Source of the DNA: Rhodobacter sp.
GTDB lineage: Bacteria > Pseudomonadota > Alphaproteobacteria > Rhodobacterales > Rhodobacteraceae
Length of the DNA: 64,000 nucleotides
Direction: 5' to 3'
Assembly: GCA_027484145.1 (NCBI GenBank)
Contig: JAIXUH010000007.1
Coordinates: 1-64,000 of the forward strand
Part shown: one piece after another, positions 22,366-31,198 of the stretch
How the letters are laid out: the number at the start of each line of letters is the position of its first letter
Position numbering within the stretch: the first letter of the stretch is position 1
The notes under the pieces: model-generated
What the model saw: only the letters and a program-made list of their open reading frames with translations
What the model was told of the DNA's origin: nothing
Database searches by the model: none
Program-made: the position numbers and the translations under genes

Positions 22366-24018
22366 TTAATGGTAGTTGCCGTCTTCCGAGAACACTTCGC
22401 GCGCGAGGGCGAGATGATGGCGGGCGGTGTCCAGATGGGTTGCGTTTGGCGTCAGCGCGTGCCGCGCAAGGGCGAGGTCGGCAAGGTTCCATTGGGTTTG
22501 CGCCCAAAAGAAAGGGACAATCTCGCGGGTCCGCTGTATCAGGGAAGCAGCAAACGCCGACGCCGCATCCTCGACAATCGCAAAGTCGCCTGCAACCTCT
22601 CCCAGCCAACGCAATGCGAAACCAAGATTGTTCTGCGACGCTGCCCATTCCATCGGCGCAGCCTTTTGCGTGCGGACGGTGAGAGCGGCGAAGTGTGCAT
22701 CCATAGCCTGTCGCAGTAGCGCGGGGTCGGCACAGTGTTTGCCAAGGTATTGCAAGGCGACACCAAGGTTGTTTTGCGATGTAGCCCATTCATTTGGCGC
22801 CGTCTGAGACGTATACACGGTGAGGGTGGCACGATGAGCCTCGACAGCCCATTGCATCAGGTCAGCGTCATCGGTCCGGTGACCGAGTTCTTGAAGGGCA
22901 GTCCCAAGGTTGTTCTGCGCCATTGCCCAGTCCAGCGGCCCAACATTTTTTGTCCAGACTTGAAGGCACGCCCGATGGGCATTGATTGCCTGTGAAAGCA
23001 AGCTGTAGTCGGCGTTGCGTATGCCAAGTTCACTTAGGGCGCTGCCTAAGTTGGTTTGGAAAATTGCCCAGTCATGCGGATTGCGTTGACGCGGGGTGAT
23101 GGTTAGAGCTTTTTCAAAGGCGTTGCGGGCGCGGGTCAGGTGGCCGCCGCCGGATTGCGTTTCGCCGATAGCGCGGTGGCAGTTGCCGAGGTCGTTCAGG
23201 GCAGCTGCAATCTGTAGCCGCTTGGCACGATCAAGGTTGATGCGGGCAAGTTCGAGGGCGAGAGCAAGATCGAAGGGGTCGCCCAGCCGTTCACCTTGCT
23301 CACGCGTTTGAATGACTAGGTTCTGAATGGCATTGAACAAACCGCCCGGCGGGGCCGACGCACGTAGGCGGGCGATCAGGCGTTTCGCGGCGGTGGCGGG
23401 GTTGTTGCGCAGGCGGTCCTGTTTCAGGGCGGCCTCGTGCAGCCCTTCCAGTTCCGCCTCTTTCGCCTTGATCGCAGCATCCAATGCCTCGCCCGCCTCC
23501 TCTCGCAGGCCCTGATCGTTCAGGTCGGCCACGCGGCGCAGGATGGCGGCGAGGCGGTCATCAAGGTTGTGCAGGCGGTCGAGTTCGGCGCGCATGTCGG
23601 CCGCCGTCTGCAGGGCGTTGCGCAGGCCGGTGTAGGCGGTGGACAGGTCGAGAAACCTGCCACCCGCGAATTCATAGGCAAGTGCGATCACCAAAGCCTC
23701 GGCCTGCGGGGCGGCAGGGTCGGCATCGTTGCGGCGGATCAGGTTTTCAGCGACGCGGTCCTCTCGCGTCACCTCATCTTCCTGTGCGGGTGCAAAAAGG
23801 AGCGGGCGCGTGACGGATTCCGGCAGGTCGAGGACGCGCGCAAGGTTGCCGATGGTGAGCGCGGACAGTGGCCGTTTGCCGTTTTCGATCTGGCTGACAT
23901 AGCCTTTGCGTTCGGGATTGTTGAGGGCGGTCTGGGCAAGGGCTTCCAACGTCCAGCCCTTGCGGACACGCGCCTCGCGCACGTGGTTGCCAAACTCCCT
24001 CAGACCCTGCGGTGTCAC
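22366..24018 (-). CDS. XRE-type HTH protein with long TPR-like repeat domain
   Basis: Proposed GTG start at 24018: VTPQGLREFGNHVREARVRKGWTLEALAQTALNNPERKGYVSQIENGKRPLSALTIGNLARVL (HTH_XRE), then coiled-coil and W..Q.NLG.AL..LG repeats to the C-terminus. Confidence 0.8.
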   Translation of the reverse strand: MTPQGLREFGNHVREARVRKGWTLEALAQTALNNPERKGYVSQIENGKRPLSALTIGNLARVLDLPESVTRPLLFAPAQEDEVTREDRVAENLIRRNDADPAAPQAEALVIALAYEFAGGRFLDLSTAYTGLRNALQTAADMRAELDRLHNLDDRLAAILRRVADLNDQGLREEAGEALDAAIKAKEAELEGLHEAALKQDRLRNNPATAAKRLIARLRASAPPGGLFNAIQNLVIQTREQGERLGDPFDLALALELARINLDRAKRLQIAAALNDLGNCHRAIGETQSGGGHLTRARNAFEKALTITPRQRNPHDWAIFQTNLGSALSELGIRNADYSLLSQAINAHRACLQVWTKNVGPLDWAMAQNNLGTALQELGHRTDDADLMQWAVEAHRATLTVYTSQTAPNEWATSQNNLGVALQYLGKHCADPALLRQAMDAHFAALTVRTQKAAPMEWAASQNNLGFALRWLGEVAGDFAIVEDAASAFAASLIQRTREIVPFFWAQTQWNLADLALARHALTPNATHLDTARHHLALAREVFSEDGNYH

Positions 24019-24162
24019 TATGTGTAACCTTTGATCTACTGCCTGACTCTTTGTGTCATCCGGGTGGTCCTGACCAGACCTGCCCGACCGCGTAAATTTG
24101 GGATTGTCGCGACACGACCTCAACTTAGGCGGGCCCGCTGCATCATCGCAAAGGAAAAATCG

Positions 24163-24336
24163 ATGACGTGGCTGAATGTGCTTCTGGACGGACTGAATGC
24201 AATCCTGTGGCTGGGAACGGCACAGGGGATCAACGCGCTGCTTGCGCTGACCTGTGTGTTGGCGGCGATGGGGGCGTCGCCGCGGGTGATCTTGTGGCTG
24301 ACCGCGCTTTTGCATGTGGTCTTGATGGGCCTGTGA
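24163..24336 (+). CDS. small hydrophobic protein (57 aa)
   Basis: MTWLNVLLDGLNAILWLGTAQGINALLALTCVLAAMGASPRVILWLTALLHVVLMGL; divergent from the XRE-TPR gene. Confidence 0.4.
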   Translation: MTWLNVLLDGLNAILWLGTAQGINALLALTCVLAAMGASPRVILWLTALLHVVLMGL

Positions 24337-24426
24337 CGGCGTGATCCGCGCGTTGTGCAAAGCGGAGGGATAGGTGCGCCTTTCCCTCTTGCCGCCCCTG
24401 CGCGGGTTGTTTAAATGAGGGTTGTC

Positions 24427-24516
24427 GGAAGCGTGGCTGAGAGGCCGAAAGCACTCGGTTGCTAACTGAGCGTAGGGGGAACCCTACCGTGGGTTCGAAT
24501 CCCACCGCTTCCGCCA
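24427..24516 (+). tRNA. tRNA-Ser(GCT)
   Basis: GGAAGCGTGGCTGAGAGGCCGAAAGCACTCGGTTGCTAACTGAGCGTAGGGGGAACCCTACCGTGGGTTCGAATCCCACCGCTTCCGCCA; GCT anticodon, class II variable arm, encoded CCA. Confidence 0.97.
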
Positions 24517-24690
24517 CACTCCCTTGCGATGAGCGTTGAACTGGCTGGCGTGACGCGTGTTGCGGTGGCTACCGGTGGGCGCGGGTCAGTTGCGGCATGG
24601 GTCAGGGCCGGGGGCGCGCCTCTTTCATCCTCCCGTCTGGTCGGCAGGCATGGTATCAGCGGGCCAGGGGAGCGGGGCTTTGGGGGCATC

Positions 24691-26496
24691 ATGGCGGGCA
24701 TGTTCAAATCCCTGATCGGGGGCGCCTTGCTGGCGGGCGTGGTGCTGTTTGGCCTTGTGGTCGAGCGGATGGCCACCCGCAATGCATTGGCCGACGGGCT
24801 GGACCGGGCCGAGACGACCCTGCGCCAGACGCTGAACGGGCTTGAGGGGCATTTGCGGCGGTTCGAGGCCTTGCCCGCCCTTCTGGCGCGGAACCAGAGC
24901 GTTCGCGACGTGCTGGCTGCGCCCGATGACCCGGCCCGCCTTGCGGCGATGAACGCGTGGCTGGCCGAGACGAATGCGCTGATCGAGGCGTCGGACCTGT
25001 ATCTGATCGATCTGGCGGGCACCACGATCGCCGCCTCGAACCATGCGCGCAGTGACAGCTTTGTGGGCCAGAACTTTTCGTACCGGTCCTATTTCACCGA
25101 GGCGCGTGACGGGCGATCGGGGCATTTCTTCGCGCTTGGCACCACCTCGGGCGTGCGGGGGTATTACTTTGCCTCGCCGGTGCAGGATGAGGGCGGGCAG
25201 ATCGTCGGGGTGCTGGCCCTGAAGATCGGGGTGGATGAGATCGAAGCCGCGTGGCGCGCCCGTGACTACCGCATCCTTGTCAGCGATCCGGACGGGATCG
25301 TGTTCATGTCAACCGATCCGGGGTGGCTGTACCACGGGCTGTTGCCGCTGGCCCCGGACCAGTTGGCGCGGATCACGGCGTCACGGCGCTATGCCGATGC
25401 CACGCTGAGCGCGCTGCAGGTCCAGCGGACCACCACGGGCGGCGTGCAACTGATGCGGCTGGCCGATGCGGACGGGTCGGCGCATGAGTATATCGCGACC
25501 GAGCGGGCAATGCCGCAGGCGCGCTGGACGGTGCGGGTGCTGCTGGATACCGCGCCGATCCGGGCGCAGGCGCGGCTGGTGGTGCTGGCCTTTGCGCTGC
25601 TTTTGACCGTCGCGCTGTTGCTGGGCTGGACGGTGCTGCAGCGCCGCGCGCGGCTGGCCGAGCGGCTGGCCATTCAGGCGGCGGCGCAATCAGATCTGGA
25701 GCGACAGGTGGCGGAACGGACGGCCGACCTGACCCGCGCCAACGACGACCTGCACCGCATGCAGGCCGATCTGGTGCAGGCGGGCAAACTGGCCGCGCTG
25801 GGGCAGATGTCGGCCGCGCTGAGCCATGAGATCAACCAGCCTCTAGCGGCCGCGCGCAACTATGCGGAAAGCACGGGGTTGTTGATCGACCGCAACGATC
25901 TGCCGCGCGCCAAGGAAAACGTGGGGCAGATTCTGACGCTGATCGACCGGATGGCCGCGATTGCCCGCCATTTGCGCAACGTGGCCCGCAAGCCCAATGA
26001 GCCGTTGAAGGCGGTTGATCTGCGCGCCGTGGTCGCCGACTCGGTCGTTATCGCGCGAACCCGGCTGGATGCGGCCGATGCCACGGTCTCGCTGGCGCTG
26101 CCCGATGATCTGCCACCGGTACAGGGCGGGCCGGTGCGCCTGCAGCAGGTGATCGTCAACGTGCTGTCGAACGCGGCCGATGCGGTGGAAGGCACGGCTG
26201 ACCGCCGCATCGCCATTTCGGCCCAAACGACGGCAGAGGATGAGATTACCCTTTTGATCCGCGACCATGGCCCCGGTGTGGCCCCGGCCATTGCCGACCG
26301 CATCTTTGACCCGTTCTTTACCACCAAGCAGGTGGGGTCCGGCCTTGGGCTGGGATTGTCGATCAGCTATAACATCATGAAGGATTTCGGCGGCGACCTG
26401 CGGCTGGCCAACCACCCCGACGGCGGCGCCGAATTCCGGCTGGTGCTGCGGCCCGCCCGTTCGCAGGCCCCGTCAAAGGCTTTGGCTGCGGAATGA
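24691..26496 (+). CDS. DctB-like sensor histidine kinase (periplasmic dCache sensor)
   Basis: Two TM segments around a Cache-like domain (DLYLIDLAGTTIAASNHARSDSFVGQNFSYRSYFTEA); H-box ALSHEINQPLAAARNYAE; N and G boxes; HATPase ..FDPFFTTKQVGSGLGLGLSISYNIMKDFGGDL. Confidence 0.92.
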   Translation: MAGMFKSLIGGALLAGVVLFGLVVERMATRNALADGLDRAETTLRQTLNGLEGHLRRFEALPALLARNQSVRDVLAAPDDPARLAAMNAWLAETNALIEASDLYLIDLAGTTIAASNHARSDSFVGQNFSYRSYFTEARDGRSGHFFALGTTSGVRGYYFASPVQDEGGQIVGVLALKIGVDEIEAAWRARDYRILVSDPDGIVFMSTDPGWLYHGLLPLAPDQLARITASRRYADATLSALQVQRTTTGGVQLMRLADADGSAHEYIATERAMPQARWTVRVLLDTAPIRAQARLVVLAFALLLTVALLLGWTVLQRRARLAERLAIQAAAQSDLERQVAERTADLTRANDDLHRMQADLVQAGKLAALGQMSAALSHEINQPLAAARNYAESTGLLIDRNDLPRAKENVGQILTLIDRMAAIARHLRNVARKPNEPLKAVDLRAVVADSVVIARTRLDAADATVSLALPDDLPPVQGGPVRLQQVIVNVLSNAADAVEGTADRRIAISAQTTAEDEITLLIRDHGPGVAPAIADRIFDPFFTTKQVGSGLGLGLSISYNIMKDFGGDLRLANHPDGGAEFRLVLRPARSQAPSKALAAE

Positions 26497-27836
26497 AGCA
26501 GACAGTCCTTTTGATTGACGATGATGAGGCGATGCGCCGTTCGACCGAGCAGGCGCTGGAGCTTGCCGGTTTTTCGGTGCAGTCGCTGTCCAGTGCCGAA
26601 CAGGGCCTTGCGCTGATCAGCCCCGGCTTCAATGGCGCGGTCATTTCCGACATCCGCATGCCCGGCATGGATGGGATGAGCCTGCTGGAGCGCCTGACCC
26701 TTGCCGACCGTGACCTGCCCGTGATCCTGATCACCGGCCATGCCGAGGTCAGCCTTGCGGTGGAGGCGATGCGGCGCGGGGCCTATGACTTCATCGAAAA
26801 GCCGTTCAGCACGCAGGCGCTTGCCGCCGTGCTGCGCCGCGCGTTGGACCGCCGCGCGCTGGTGATCGAAAACCGCCGCCTGCGGGCCGCCGCCGGGCAG
26901 CGCGATGATCTGGAGGCCCGCCTGCCCGGACGCAGCAGCGCGGTGATCGACCTGCGGCGTCTGGTCCGCACCCTTGGCCCGTCTGAGGCCGATGCGCTGA
27001 TCACCGGGCCAACCGGCGCGGGCAAAGAGGTGGTGGCGCAGGTCATGCACGACCTTTCGCCGCGCGCAGGCCGCCCCTTTATTGCCATCAACTGTGCCGC
27101 CCTGCCCGCGCAACTGATTGAACGTGAGTTGTTCGGCCACGAGGCTGGTGCCTTTCCGGGGGCCATGCGCCCGCGCTTTGGCCGCTTTGAACATGCGCGC
27201 GGCGGCACGATCCTGCTGGATGAGATCGGGTCCATGCCGCTGGAGTTGCAGGCCCGTCTGCTGCGGGTCTTGCAGGACAGGGTCATCATGCGGCTGGGGT
27301 CGAATGATCCCATCGCGCTGGATGTGCGCTTTCTGGCCACGTCAAAGGCCGATCTGGCGCAAGCCGTGGCGACGGGGGCATTCCGGCAAGACCTGCTGTA
27401 TCGGCTGGCCGTGGCAACCGTCCGCGTACCGCCGCTTTCGGCCCGCCGCGAGGATATTCCGCTGTTGTTCCTGCAACTGGTCCGCGAAGCCGCCGCCCGC
27501 CACGGGGTCGAAGACCGCGTGCCGGAACCCGAATTGCTGGCCGACCTTTCCGCCCGCGACTGGCCCGGCAACGTGCGCGAATTGCGCAACGCCGCCGACC
27601 GCTTTGTGCTGGACCTTGACTGGATGGAAGGGGCGGGGTCGGCCACGCCCCGTCTGGCCGAGCGTGTGGCGGGGTTTGAACGAAGCGTGATTGCGGGGGC
27701 CATCGCGGCGCATCGGGGACATCTTCGCAAGGTCTACGAATCGCTCGGGATCAGCCGAAAGACGCTGTACGAGAAGATGCAAAAGCACGGGCTGGACCGC
27801 CGCCTGATCGTCGACGGGGACGAGGCCGAAGGCTAG
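26493..27836 (+). CDS. DctD-like NtrC-family response regulator (receiver-AAA+-Fis HTH)
   Basis: VLLIDDDEAMRRSTEQALEL receiver; GPTGAGKE Walker A; GTILLDEIGSMPLELQARLLRVLQ Walker B; Fis-like C-terminus HLRKVYESLGISRKTLYEKMQKHGL. Confidence 0.93.
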   Translation: MKQTVLLIDDDEAMRRSTEQALELAGFSVQSLSSAEQGLALISPGFNGAVISDIRMPGMDGMSLLERLTLADRDLPVILITGHAEVSLAVEAMRRGAYDFIEKPFSTQALAAVLRRALDRRALVIENRRLRAAAGQRDDLEARLPGRSSAVIDLRRLVRTLGPSEADALITGPTGAGKEVVAQVMHDLSPRAGRPFIAINCAALPAQLIERELFGHEAGAFPGAMRPRFGRFEHARGGTILLDEIGSMPLELQARLLRVLQDRVIMRLGSNDPIALDVRFLATSKADLAQAVATGAFRQDLLYRLAVATVRVPPLSARREDIPLLFLQLVREAAARHGVEDRVPEPELLADLSARDWPGNVRELRNAADRFVLDLDWMEGAGSATPRLAERVAGFERSVIAGAIAAHRGHLRKVYESLGISRKTLYEKMQKHGLDRRLIVDGDEAEG

Positions 27837-27847
27837 GCGCGCGCCGA

Positions 27848-27898
27848 TGGGTGGAAATCCACCCAGCCGTTCAGGCGGGTTGGGGCCATTTCCACCCA
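27848..27898. promoter_or_regulatory. candidate operator pair upstream of tctC-like gene
   Basis: TGGGTGGAAATCCACCCA (palindrome, 27848-27865) plus ATTTCCACCCA (27888-27898), the reverse complement of TGGGTGGAAAT. Confidence 0.5.
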
Positions 27899-28040
27899 AA
27901 TTGCCCCATGCTGCCCGCAGAACCCGCCGCTGGACGCCCGGTTTCTTTTGCCAGCCCCCCCGAAATGCGCCCCCGTAAGCACAACCGTGCCGGGGAGGAA
28001 AACCGCACGGGGCAACATTGGCCACGTCTGGGAGGACACC

Positions 28041-29018
28041 ATGGCATTGACGACGAAACTCGCCGGCCTCGCCGCCGGCGCGGTGATGGCCGCATCTGCA
28101 GCCATCGCGCAAACCTATCCCGACCGGCAGGTCACCATGGTGGTGCCCTTTGCCGCCGGAGGCCCGACCGATACGGTGGGCCGCCTGATCGCCGAACGCA
28201 TGTCGGCGGACCTTGGCCAGCAGATCATCGTGGAAAACGTGGGCGGCGCGGGCGGCACGCTGGGCGCAGGGAATGTGGCAACCGCCGAGGCGGATGGCTA
28301 CACCGTGCTGTTGCACCATATCGGCATGGCCACCAGCGCCACGCTGTATCGCAACCTTGCCTACAATCCGCTGGAAGCCTTTGAATATGTTGGCCTTGTG
28401 ACCGAGGTCCCCATGACCATCGTCACCCGCAAGGATTTTGAACCGACCGATTTTGCGTCGTTCATCACCTATGTGAAGGAAAACGCCGACACCATCACCA
28501 TGGCCAATGCCGGCATCGGGGCGGCCTCGCATCTGTGCGGGATGCTGTTCATGCAGGCGATCAAAGCACCGATCGTGACCGTGCCTTACAAGGGGACCGG
28601 GCCTGCGATGACGGAACTGCTGGGCGGTCAGATCGACATCATGTGCGACCAGACCACCAACACCGCCGAACAGATCAAGGGTGGCACGATCAAGGCCTAT
28701 GCCGTGACAACGCCCGCCCGACTGGACATCTTCCCCGACCTGCCGACGGTGGCCGAAGGTGGCTTTCCGGGCATGGAAGTGTCGGTCTGGCACGGCCTTT
28801 ACGCGCCCAAGGGCACCCCGGCCGAGGTGATTGACCGCCTGTCAGCCTCGCTGCAGTCGGCCTTGGCTGATCCGGAGATCGCGGCAAAGCTGGCAGAACT
28901 GGGCACAGCCCCTTCGCCCGCCACGGATGCGACGCCTGCCGCGCTGAAGGCCAAGCTGGAGGGCGAAATCGCCCGCTGGAAGCCGATCATCGAAACTGCC
29001 GGCGTTTACGCCGACTGA
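28041..29018 (+). CDS. tripartite tricarboxylate transporter substrate-binding protein (TctC/BugT family)
   Basis: Signal peptide then QTYPDRQVTMVVPFAAGGPTDTVGRLIAERMSADLGQQIIVENVGGAGGTLGAGNVA. Confidence 0.93.
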   Translation: MALTTKLAGLAAGAVMAASAAIAQTYPDRQVTMVVPFAAGGPTDTVGRLIAERMSADLGQQIIVENVGGAGGTLGAGNVATAEADGYTVLLHHIGMATSATLYRNLAYNPLEAFEYVGLVTEVPMTIVTRKDFEPTDFASFITYVKENADTITMANAGIGAASHLCGMLFMQAIKAPIVTVPYKGTGPAMTELLGGQIDIMCDQTTNTAEQIKGGTIKAYAVTTPARLDIFPDLPTVAEGGFPGMEVSVWHGLYAPKGTPAEVIDRLSASLQSALADPEIAAKLAELGTAPSPATDATPAALKAKLEGEIARWKPIIETAGVYAD

Positions 29019-29033
29019 TCGCAGAGCAAAAAA

Positions 29034-29058
29034 GGGGGGCGCACATCCTGCGCCCCCC
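29034..29058. terminator. strong hairpin between tctC-like and tctB-like genes
   Basis: GGGGGGCGCA-catcc-TGCGCCCCCC, 10-bp arms, followed by GTTTC. Confidence 0.7.
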
Positions 29059-29087
29059 GTTTCGATGGGCGAGGGGAGGCGCTTTTC

Positions 29088-29552
29088 ATGAAAAACATAA
29101 CCGTCGACTGGACCGATGCCATGGCCGGTCTGATCTTTATCCTGTTCGGCCTGCTGTTCGGGGTGCAATCGCTGGGGCTGGAAATCGGCACGGCCTTTCG
29201 CATGGGGCCGGGGTATTTTCCGCTGGTGCTGTCGGGCATCCTGTTGGTGCTGGGCGGGCTGATCGTGTTCAGCGCGATCCATGACCGGGGTGGCGAAGGC
29301 GTGGGCAAGATGGCGTGGCGGGGGCTGTTCTTCATCCTGCCGGCGCCGATCTTTTTCGGGCTGACCGTGCGCGGCCTTGGCTTTGTTCCGGCGATTTTCC
29401 TGACCACGCTGGTGGCGGCGCTTGCCTCGTTCAAGATGCGGCCCCTGTGGGCGCTGGTTCTTGCGGGTGCGGTCACCGTCTTTGCCACTTTGGTGTTTTC
29501 ATACGGCCTTGGCCTGCCCTTCCGGCGCTTTGGCCCCTGGCTTGAATTCTGA
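29088..29552 (+). CDS. TctB family small transmembrane subunit
   Basis: MKNITVDWTDAMAGLIFILFGLLFGVQSLGLEIGTAFRMGPGYFPLVLSGILLVLGG, 4 TM. Confidence 0.88.
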   Translation: MKNITVDWTDAMAGLIFILFGLLFGVQSLGLEIGTAFRMGPGYFPLVLSGILLVLGGLIVFSAIHDRGGEGVGKMAWRGLFFILPAPIFFGLTVRGLGFVPAIFLTTLVAALASFKMRPLWALVLAGAVTVFATLVFSYGLGLPFRRFGPWLEF

Positions 29553-29561
29553 GGCGCATAC

Positions 29562-31067
29562 ATGGACCTGCTTTCAAACCTTTCGCTTGGCTTTGCCACA
29601 GCCGCCTCGCCCGAGAACCTGCTGTTTTGCCTGATCGGGGTGATCCTTGGCACATTGATTGGCGTTTTGCCCGGCATCGGGGCCACGGCGACCATCGCCA
29701 TGCTGCTGCCGATCACCTTTCAGCTGGAACCCGTGTCGTCGCTGATCATGCTGGCCGGGATTTATTATGGCGCGCAATACGGCGGCTCGACCACGGCGAT
29801 CCTGATCAACATGCCGGGCGAAAGCTCGTCCGCCGTGACGGCCATTGATGGCTATCAGATGGCGCGAAGGGGCAAGGCTGGCACCGCGCTTGCCGTGGCG
29901 GCGCTTGGGTCGTTCTTTGCCGGCACCGTGGCCACTCTGCTGGTGGCGCTGTTTGCCCCGCCCCTGACCGCCATCGCCCTGAAATTTGGCGCGGCCGAGT
30001 ACTTCAGCCTGATGCTGCTGGGCCTTGTCTCGGCCATTGCACTTGCGCACGGGTCCATCCTCAAGGCGCTTGCGATGGTTGTCCTTGGCCTGATCCTTGG
30101 GCTGGTCGGCACCGACATCTATACCGGCGCACCACGCTTTACCTTTGGCATCACCGAATATGCCGATGGCCTCAGCTTTGTGGCGCTTGCCGTCGGCATC
30201 TTCGGCATCGCCGAAATCCTGCGCAACCTTGAGGGCGATCAGGACCGCACGGTGCTTGGCACCAGCCTTGGCGGGCTGCTGCCCTCACGCGCGGATCTGA
30301 AGCGGATGGTGGCCCCGATGTTGCGTGGTACGGCGGTGGGGTCCATCCTTGGCATTCTGCCGGGCGGTGGTGCGGTTCTGGCAGCCTTTGCCTCCTATAC
30401 CATTGAAAAGCGCCTGTCGGATCACCCTGAAGAGTTTGGTCAGGGCGCGATTGCCGGGGTAGCCGGGCCGGAATCGGCCAATAATGCCGGGGCGCAAACC
30501 AGCTTTATCCCGCTGTTGACGCTGGGCATTCCGGCGAACCCGGTAATGGCGCTGATGGTGGGCGCGATGATCATTCAGGGCATTGTGCCGGGGCCGAACG
30601 TCGCCAGTGAACAGCCCGAGTTGTTCTGGGGCATCATCGCCAGCATGTGGATCGGCAACCTGATGCTGGTGGTGCTGAACCTGCCACTGATCGGGCTCTG
30701 GGTCAAACTTCTGAAAGTGCCGTATCATGTGCTCTTTCCGGTGATCATGGCGTTCTGTTCTATCGGGGTTTATTCGGTCAACTCGAACGTGTTTGACCTT
30801 TACGCCGTCGCGTTCTTTGGCCTGATGGGCTATGTCCTGCTCAAACTGCGGTGCGAGCCTGCGCCATTGCTGTTGGGCTTTGTCCTTGGCCCGATGCTGG
30901 AGGAAAACCTGCGCCGTGCCATGATCCTTGGCCGGGGGGACCCGACGATCTTTGTCGCGCGCCCCATCAGCCTGACGCTGCTGTTGCTGACACTGGCCGT
31001 TCTGGTGGTGATGTTCCTGCCGTCGATCCGCAAAAAGCGCGAAGAGGTGTTCGTCGAAGCCGACTGA
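29562..31067 (+). CDS. TctA family large transmembrane subunit
   Basis: ..GVILGTLIGVLPGIGATATIAMLLPITFQLEPVSSLIMLAGIYYGAQYGGSTTAILINMPGE.. typical TctA. Confidence 0.96.
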   Translation: MDLLSNLSLGFATAASPENLLFCLIGVILGTLIGVLPGIGATATIAMLLPITFQLEPVSSLIMLAGIYYGAQYGGSTTAILINMPGESSSAVTAIDGYQMARRGKAGTALAVAALGSFFAGTVATLLVALFAPPLTAIALKFGAAEYFSLMLLGLVSAIALAHGSILKALAMVVLGLILGLVGTDIYTGAPRFTFGITEYADGLSFVALAVGIFGIAEILRNLEGDQDRTVLGTSLGGLLPSRADLKRMVAPMLRGTAVGSILGILPGGGAVLAAFASYTIEKRLSDHPEEFGQGAIAGVAGPESANNAGAQTSFIPLLTLGIPANPVMALMVGAMIIQGIVPGPNVASEQPELFWGIIASMWIGNLMLVVLNLPLIGLWVKLLKVPYHVLFPVIMAFCSIGVYSVNSNVFDLYAVAFFGLMGYVLLKLRCEPAPLLLGFVLGPMLEENLRRAMILGRGDPTIFVARPISLTLLLLTLAVLVVMFLPSIRKKREEVFVEAD

Positions 31068-31076
31068 ACCTGCCGG

Positions 31077-31100
31077 GGGCGGCCGGTTTTCTGGCCGCCC
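31077..31100. terminator. hairpin after tctA-like gene
   Basis: GGGCGGCC-ggttttct-GGCCGCCC starting 10 nt after the stop. Confidence 0.6.
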
Positions 31101-31198
31101 ATCAAGTTATGGTCATCGCAGCGTAAATCACGCAGATGTGCTTGATCGCTGCGATGATCGCTTTACACTGCCCCGACCGTTTTGGTGTGGAGTGTGGA

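Noticed and set aside
27342-28793. 483-aa minus-strand ORF
   Set aside because: Antisense to the end of the DctD-like gene and to the tctC-like gene; frame shadow.
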